From NCBI GenBank assembly GCA_015056795.1, contig SVFO01000007.1, positions 638-64,637 on the forward strand: 64,000 bases of DNA, in the 5' to 3' direction. The notes under the pieces are model-generated. The model saw nothing but the letters and a program-made list of their open reading frames with translations. It did no database searches and was not told the DNA's origin. The first letter of the stretch is position 1, and the number at the start of each line of letters is the position of its first letter. The translations under genes and the position numbers were made by a program. The stretch is from Lachnospiraceae bacterium (GTDB lineage Bacteria > Bacillota > Clostridia > Lachnospirales > Lachnospiraceae). This document shows, piece after piece, positions 59,379-64,000 of this stretch.

Positions 59379-60668
59379 ATGAGAATCGTAAATTTAACAC
59401 AGGAAACAAAGAAGAATATTTTAGGGGATTTATTAAAGAGAAGCCCCAACAATTATGGAAAATATGAAGATACTGTCAATGAAATTCTTGCAAACGTCAA
59501 AGCGAACGGTGATCAGGCATTGTTTGAGTACACAAAGAAATTTGATCGTTTTGATTTGTCCGCAGAGAATATTCAGGTAACTCGTCAGGAGATCGACGAA
59601 GCCTACAAGAAATTGGATCCTGCTTTGATCGAGGTCATTCGGAAGGCTGCGGAAAATATTCGTGTTTTCCACAACAAGCAGCTTCGTACCAGCTGGTTTG
59701 ATGCAAAGCCCGACGGAACCATTCTTGGCATGAAGATTACGGCATTAGAGAAGGTTGGCGTTTATGTTCCTGGTGGAAAAGCCGCTTATCCCAGCAGCGT
59801 TTTGATGAATGTTGTTCCTGCGAAGGTTGCAGGAGTGGATCAGGTCATCATGACGACCCCTCCCGGAGCTGACGGCACCGTAAATCCAGGAACTCTCGTG
59901 GCTGCCGATATTGCAGGCGTTGACGTCATCTACAAGGTTGGTGGTGCTCAGGCGATCGCAGCGCTTGCTTATGGCACGGAGTCCATTCCGAAGGTGGATA
60001 AGATTACTGGACCTGGAAATATTTTCGTTGCCTTGGCAAAGAAGGCCGTTTATGGCTATGTCAGCATTGATTCGATTGCTGGTCCCAGTGAGATTTTGGT
60101 TCTTGCTGACGAGACTGCAAATCCTCGTTATGTTGCCGCAGATTTGCTTTCCCAGGCTGAACATGATGAGCTGGCCAGTGCCATTTTGATCACGACCTCA
60201 AGCGAGCTGGCAAAGAAGGTTTCTGAGGAAGTCGATGGCTTTGTAGCAATCCTGGAGCGTAAGGAGATCATTCAGAAGTCCTTAGATAATTATGGTTACA
60301 TTTTGGTGGCAGATAACATGCAGGATGCGATTGACGCGGTGAATGAAATTGCATCTGAGCACTTGGAAATCCTAACCAAGAATCCCTTCGATATTATGAC
60401 GAAGATTCGAAATGCAGGAGCCATCTTCCTCGGCGAGTATGCTTCGGAGCCTCTGGGCGATTATTTTGCAGGTCCGAACCACATTCTTCCGACTAATGGA
60501 ACGGCAAAGTTCTTCTCGCCTGTAAACGTAGATGACTTCATCAAGAAGAGTAGCATTATCTCTTATTCCAGAGAGGCACTGGAGAAGGTTAACAAAGATA
60601 TTATCATGTTTGCGAAGAGCGAGGGCTTGACGGCTCACGCCAACAGCATTAAGGTTCGGTTTGAATAA
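59379..60668 (+). CDS. hisD: Histidinol dehydrogenase
   Basis: EKVGVYVPGGKAAYPSSVLMNVVPAKVAGV, DLLSQAEHDELASAIL; ATG 59379 after gaggtg. Confidence 0.97.
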   Translation: MRIVNLTQETKKNILGDLLKRSPNNYGKYEDTVNEILANVKANGDQALFEYTKKFDRFDLSAENIQVTRQEIDEAYKKLDPALIEVIRKAAENIRVFHNKQLRTSWFDAKPDGTILGMKITALEKVGVYVPGGKAAYPSSVLMNVVPAKVAGVDQVIMTTPPGADGTVNPGTLVAADIAGVDVIYKVGGAQAIAALAYGTESIPKVDKITGPGNIFVALAKKAVYGYVSIDSIAGPSEILVLADETANPRYVAADLLSQAEHDELASAILITTSSELAKKVSEEVDGFVAILERKEIIQKSLDNYGYILVADNMQDAIDAVNEIASEHLEILTKNPFDIMTKIRNAGAIFLGEYASEPLGDYFAGPNHILPTNGTAKFFSPVNVDDFIKKSSIISYSREALEKVNKDIIMFAKSEGLTAHANSIKVRFE

Positions 60669-60684
60669 AAGTGTAACAGAAGAA

Positions 60685-60758
60685 CTCGGGGCTTGGATGG
60701 GATAATCTTTCTGGTAGACTTTAATACCCAGAAAGATCACCCCATCCATCCCCTCGAG
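60685..60758. repeat. CTCGAG...CCCCGAG palindromic element, reverse orientation, between hisD and hisB
   Basis: CTCGGGGcttGGATGGGataATCTTTCTGG...CCAGAAAGATcacCCCATCCatCCCCTCGAG. Confidence 0.9.
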
Positions 60759-60879
60759 GTATGTGAAATTATAAATGTATGAATAGGCGTATAGTATATT
60801 AGGGTTTTATTCCAACTTGATTTGTGCCAGGAATTTTGTGTTAGAATGTGCTTAGAGATGACAGAAAGGAAAGTGGAGT

Positions 60880-61470
60880 ATGGAGAAGAGGGTTGCGGAG
60901 ATTGCGCGGAAGACGAAGGAGACGGATATTAATATCAAGCTGGATCTGGATGGAGCAGGAAAGAGCAATATTTGTACGGGAATTGGTTTTTTTGACCACA
61001 TGCTGGAGGGATTTTCAAAGCACGGTTTTTTTGATCTAGACGTTTCCGTAAAGGGTGATCTTCAGGTTGACGGACATCACACAGTTGAGGATACTGGCAT
61101 TGTGCTCGGCAAGGCGATTGCAAACGCTGTTGGAGACAAGCATGGGATTCGCCGCTATGGTTATTTTATCCTTCCCATGGATGATGCGTTGTGCCTTTGC
61201 GCCATTGATCTTTGTGGTCGTCCCTACTTAAATTTTGAATGTGAATTTCCTACGGAAAGGGTTGGTGAATTGGAGACGGAGCTTGTAAGAGAATTCTTCT
61301 ATGCCATCAGTTATTCCGCCGGCATGAATTTACACATTAAAATGCTCTCTGGCGTAAATACGCATCACATGATTGAAGCGATGTTTAAGGCCTTTGGAAA
61401 GGCTCTTGACGTTGCAACCAGCTATGACGAAAGAATTACAGGTGTGCTTAGTACAAAGGGAGCACTGTAA
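60880..61470 (+). CDS. hisB: Imidazoleglycerol-phosphate dehydratase
   Basis: TGIGFFDHMLEGFSKHGFFDLDVSVKGDLQVDGHHTVEDTGI. Confidence 0.97.
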   Translation: MEKRVAEIARKTKETDINIKLDLDGAGKSNICTGIGFFDHMLEGFSKHGFFDLDVSVKGDLQVDGHHTVEDTGIVLGKAIANAVGDKHGIRRYGYFILPMDDALCLCAIDLCGRPYLNFECEFPTERVGELETELVREFFYAISYSAGMNLHIKMLSGVNTHHMIEAMFKAFGKALDVATSYDERITGVLSTKGAL

Positions 61471-61560
61471 TTAAACATTTCGAATAGTATAAGCAAATGA
61501 AGGAATCCTTTGTTGCTTGCTTGAGAACGATAGACAAAAAAGAAAAGATGGGACATTAAC

Positions 61561-62844
61561 ATGAAAAAGAAATTTGTAGGTTGCATTTATTTATGGCAGG
61601 GGCATGCTGTAAAAAACTTAAATGATTTATCCATTCGGGAGACGGATCCCGTTCGTCTAGCAAAGCAGTATGATGAGCAGGGGATTGATGAGCTGATTGT
61701 TTTTGATCTTTCCAAGGGTGACCAGGAGCATGAGGCGGCCTTGGACATCATCAAGGAAATCTGCTCCGCGATTGAATCAGACGTCATTGGCGCTGGTAAC
61801 ATCAAGCGCATGGAGGATGTCAAGAAGCTCCTGTATGCAGGATGTAAAAAGGTTATCCTCAACTATGAGCTGGAAAGCAATGTCGCCCTGACCCAAGAGG
61901 TTTCTCAGAAATTTGGAAAGGATAAGATCCTTGCTTGCTTTGGCAAAGTAGAGACCATCTTTGACAACCTAAAGGTAGCAGAGGAGTTCTTATCAGGACT
62001 TGTGCTATTAAATCCTCACATCATTCGTGAGGTGGCTGAAATTACAAAGCTTCCCTGCATCGTCTTTATCAATCAGATTGCTCTGAATAAGCTCATAGAG
62101 ATCTTTGGACAGGAGAATGTCTGCGGCATCACCGGAAATACGATCAACGATAATGTCAAGGAGATCCCTAGTCTTAAGGAGCTTTGCAAGGAAAATGGCA
62201 TTGCCATCGAAGCTTTAGAACCCGCCTTTTCTTGGGAGCAGCTGAAAAAAGGAGTGGACGGTCTTGTTCCCGTTGTCATTCAGGACTATCGCACGCTTGA
62301 GGTTTTGATGGTTGCCTACATGAATGAGGAGGCCTATTACGAGACCTTAAAGACCGGAAAGATGCATTATTACAGTCGTTCCCGTCAGTCGCAGTGGTTG
62401 AAGGGGGAGACCAGTGGTCATTTCCAGTATGTTCGTAGTCTTACGGCGGACTGTGATTTAGACACCATTCTTGCAAAGGTAAATCAGGTCGGCGTTGCCT
62501 GCCATACAGGCGCAAGAAGCTGCTTCTTTAATGAGATCGCGAAGAAGGACTATGAGGAGGCAGATAATCCGTTACAGGTGTTTGAGGAGGTCTTTGGAGT
62601 CATCAAGGATCGCAAGGCGCATCCAAAGGAAGGCTCCTACACCAATTACCTTTTCGACAAGGGCATCGACAAGATTTTGAAAAAGCTCGGAGAGGAAGCA
62701 ACGGAGATTGTCATTGCAGCTAAGAATCCCAATCCGAACGAAATCAAATATGAAATTAGCGATTTCCTGTATCATATGATGGTACTGATGGCCGAAAAGG
62801 ACATCACCTGGGAGGAAATTACTACAGAACTCGCAAATCGTTAA
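61561..62844 (+). CDS. hisI: HisF/HisA-like (degenerate) barrel fused to bifunctional HisIE
   Basis: N-term VIGAGNIKRMEDVKKLLYAGCKKVILN HisF-like; then PRA-CH DYRTLEVLMVAYMNEEAYYETLKTGKMHYYSRSRQSQWLKGETSGH and PRA-PH LGEEATEIVIAAKNPNPNEIKYEISDFLYHMMVL. Confidence 0.9.
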   Translation: MKKKFVGCIYLWQGHAVKNLNDLSIRETDPVRLAKQYDEQGIDELIVFDLSKGDQEHEAALDIIKEICSAIESDVIGAGNIKRMEDVKKLLYAGCKKVILNYELESNVALTQEVSQKFGKDKILACFGKVETIFDNLKVAEEFLSGLVLLNPHIIREVAEITKLPCIVFINQIALNKLIEIFGQENVCGITGNTINDNVKEIPSLKELCKENGIAIEALEPAFSWEQLKKGVDGLVPVVIQDYRTLEVLMVAYMNEEAYYETLKTGKMHYYSRSRQSQWLKGETSGHFQYVRSLTADCDLDTILAKVNQVGVACHTGARSCFFNEIAKKDYEEADNPLQVFEEVFGVIKDRKAHPKEGSYTNYLFDKGIDKILKKLGEEATEIVIAAKNPNPNEIKYEISDFLYHMMVLMAEKDITWEEITTELANR

Positions 62845-62851
62845 AGCTTAG

Positions 62852-62901
62852 GGGCGATATGAATGTTTTCTGATCAAGATAATATCCATATCGCCCTTTT
62901 T
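62852..62901 (+). terminator. Intrinsic terminator after the his genes
   Basis: GGGCGATATG ... CATATCGCCC TTTTT. Confidence 0.85.
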
Positions 62902-62960
62902 CTATTCAATGCTTCATAACTCCGATGTTTTACATGATTTCCGAAGGGTCTCATCTTGTC

Positions 62961-63176
62961 CTAAGGGAGCTTTCCTATGTTGATGTTTGCCAGAAGCTCC
63001 TGTCCACCCATGACAAGGATTTCCTCATAATCCGTTGCCATGCTTTCAAAAATCGCCTCTGTCTGAAAACCATCCTTCGCTAAAATATTACTTCGATCGC
63101 AGTACAAAATTCCTCCTACACACAGCAATGTCAAAATGACTCGAATCCATTCTTTTCCTGAAAGCTTCATAAGCAT
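62961..63176 (-). CDS. Small hypothetical membrane-anchored protein
   Basis: 71 aa with one TM-like segment (WIRVILTLLCVGGILYC); no recognised family. Confidence 0.4.
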   Translation of the reverse strand: MLMKLSGKEWIRVILTLLCVGGILYCDRSNILAKDGFQTEAIFESMATDYEEILVMGGQELLANINIGKLP

Positions 63177-63264
63177 ACCAATCTCGCTTTTTAATCATAT
63201 TTACGCTGCAAACGGAAAGCTAGAACATTTGCATTGTGTAATAAGCCGATTTGTGATAAAATAA

Positions 63265-63437
63265 AACATGCATAAGAAAAACAAGCGGCTGCGAAGCAGA
63301 CATTTGTTTTTCATGCATGTTTTAACGAGAAAGCTGATTTGCGAAGCAAATCAACGAAGCTGCGAAGCAGCGTGCTTTCGAGTTTATGAAAAAATAACAT
63401 ACAAACAAAACAATTGGCTGCGAAGCAGACATTTGTT
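63265..63437. repeat. Composite small-hairpin repeat, inverted relative to the copy at 1-210
   Basis: Reverse complement of 63265-63399 aligns closely with 73-208; partial second unit at 63401-63437. Confidence 0.9.
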
Positions 63438-63455
63438 CGGGAGGTTTAGCAAGCT

Positions 63456-64000
63456 ATGGCAAATCACGGAAATGAATTTTATCAAAAGCTTTTGGGCAAT
63501 ATGAATCAGGTCATTGTCGGCAAGGAAAAGGTGCTGACGCTCTTATTTAGTGCCCTGATTGCAGGTGGTCACGTGCTTTTGGAGGATGTCCCTGGTACTG
63601 GTAAGACGAAGCTTGCTAAAGCTTTGGCAAAATCCTTTGATCTGTCATTTTCTCGTATTCAGTTTACGCCTGACCTTTTGCCTAGCGATATTACTGGTTT
63701 GAACGTATATGATCCGAAGACAGGCGAATTCGTTCTTAGAACGGGTCCCGTGTTTACTAACATTCTTCTTGCGGATGAAATCAACCGTGCTACGCCGAGA
63801 ACGCAGGCTGGTCTTTTGGAGGTTATGGAAGAGAAGCAGGTAACCATTGACGGTCAAACCTACCTCCCTGGTTCTCCCTTCTTTGTTATTGCGACGCAGA
63901 ACCCTGTTGAGACCGCAGGTACGTTCCCTTTGCCTGAGGCACAGCTGGATCGTTTTATGATGAAGCTTTCCGTCGGTTTCCCCACGCACGAGGAGGAAGC
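63456..64000 (+). CDS. MoxR-family AAA+ ATPase, truncated by window end
   Basis: Read from the nucleotides (not in ORF track): MANHGNEFYQKLLGNMNQVIVGKEKVLTLLFSALIAGGHVLLEDVPGTGKTKLAKALAKSFDL...FFVIATQNPVETAGTFPLPEAQLDRFMMKL. Confidence 0.93.
   Translation, partial: MANHGNEFYQKLLGNMNQVIVGKEKVLTLLFSALIAGGHVLLEDVPGTGKTKLAKALAKSFDLSFSRIQFTPDLLPSDITGLNVYDPKTGEFVLRTGPVFTNILLADEINRATPRTQAGLLEVMEEKQVTIDGQTYLPGSPFFVIATQNPVETAGTFPLPEAQLDRFMMKLSVGFPTHEEE

Noticed and set aside
63268-63504. 78-aa ORF at the right end
   Set aside because: Runs through the hairpin repeat and out of frame into moxR.

Overview
The window is 64 kb of low-to-mid-GC Firmicutes chromosome. Gene content (YlbJ, GerW/YtfJ, RecU, ZapA, FakA/FakB, split his/ilv/leu operons) suggests a Clostridia/Lachnospiraceae-type anaerobe; this assignment is inference from gene content only. 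I found no rRNA, CRISPR array, prophage or transposase. Most genes are housekeeping: argH, asd, topB, metH, ilvB/ilvN x2/ilvC, leuCD, ruvAB, zapA, U32 peptidase, rpmB, Asp23/fakA/recG/DegV, a GyrB/GyrA-like type IIA topoisomerase pair, rsmD-coaD, ylbJ, pseudouridine synthases, recU and hisZGDB-hisIE. The less ordinary content is: (1) a GlgB-family protein whose three catalytic acidic positions all appear substituted, with a coiled-coil tail, 1 nt upstream of an MscS channel gene; (2) a pseudaminic-acid-type nonulosonate module (PseI-GNAT fusion, PseG, sialyltransferase-like GT, PseF) split by a tRNA-Thr and a TM-repeat protein; (3) a NifU/IscU-like protein paired with a GGGtGRT protein of unknown function, behind a Fur-box-like GATAATGATAAT; (4) HisIE fused to a degenerate HisF-like barrel; (5) several dispersed palindromic repeat families, including a CTCGAG...CCCCGAG element with compensatory stem changes and a composite repeat present in inverted orientation at both ends of the window. 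Calls come from reading the supplied translations and nucleotides; no database search was run.
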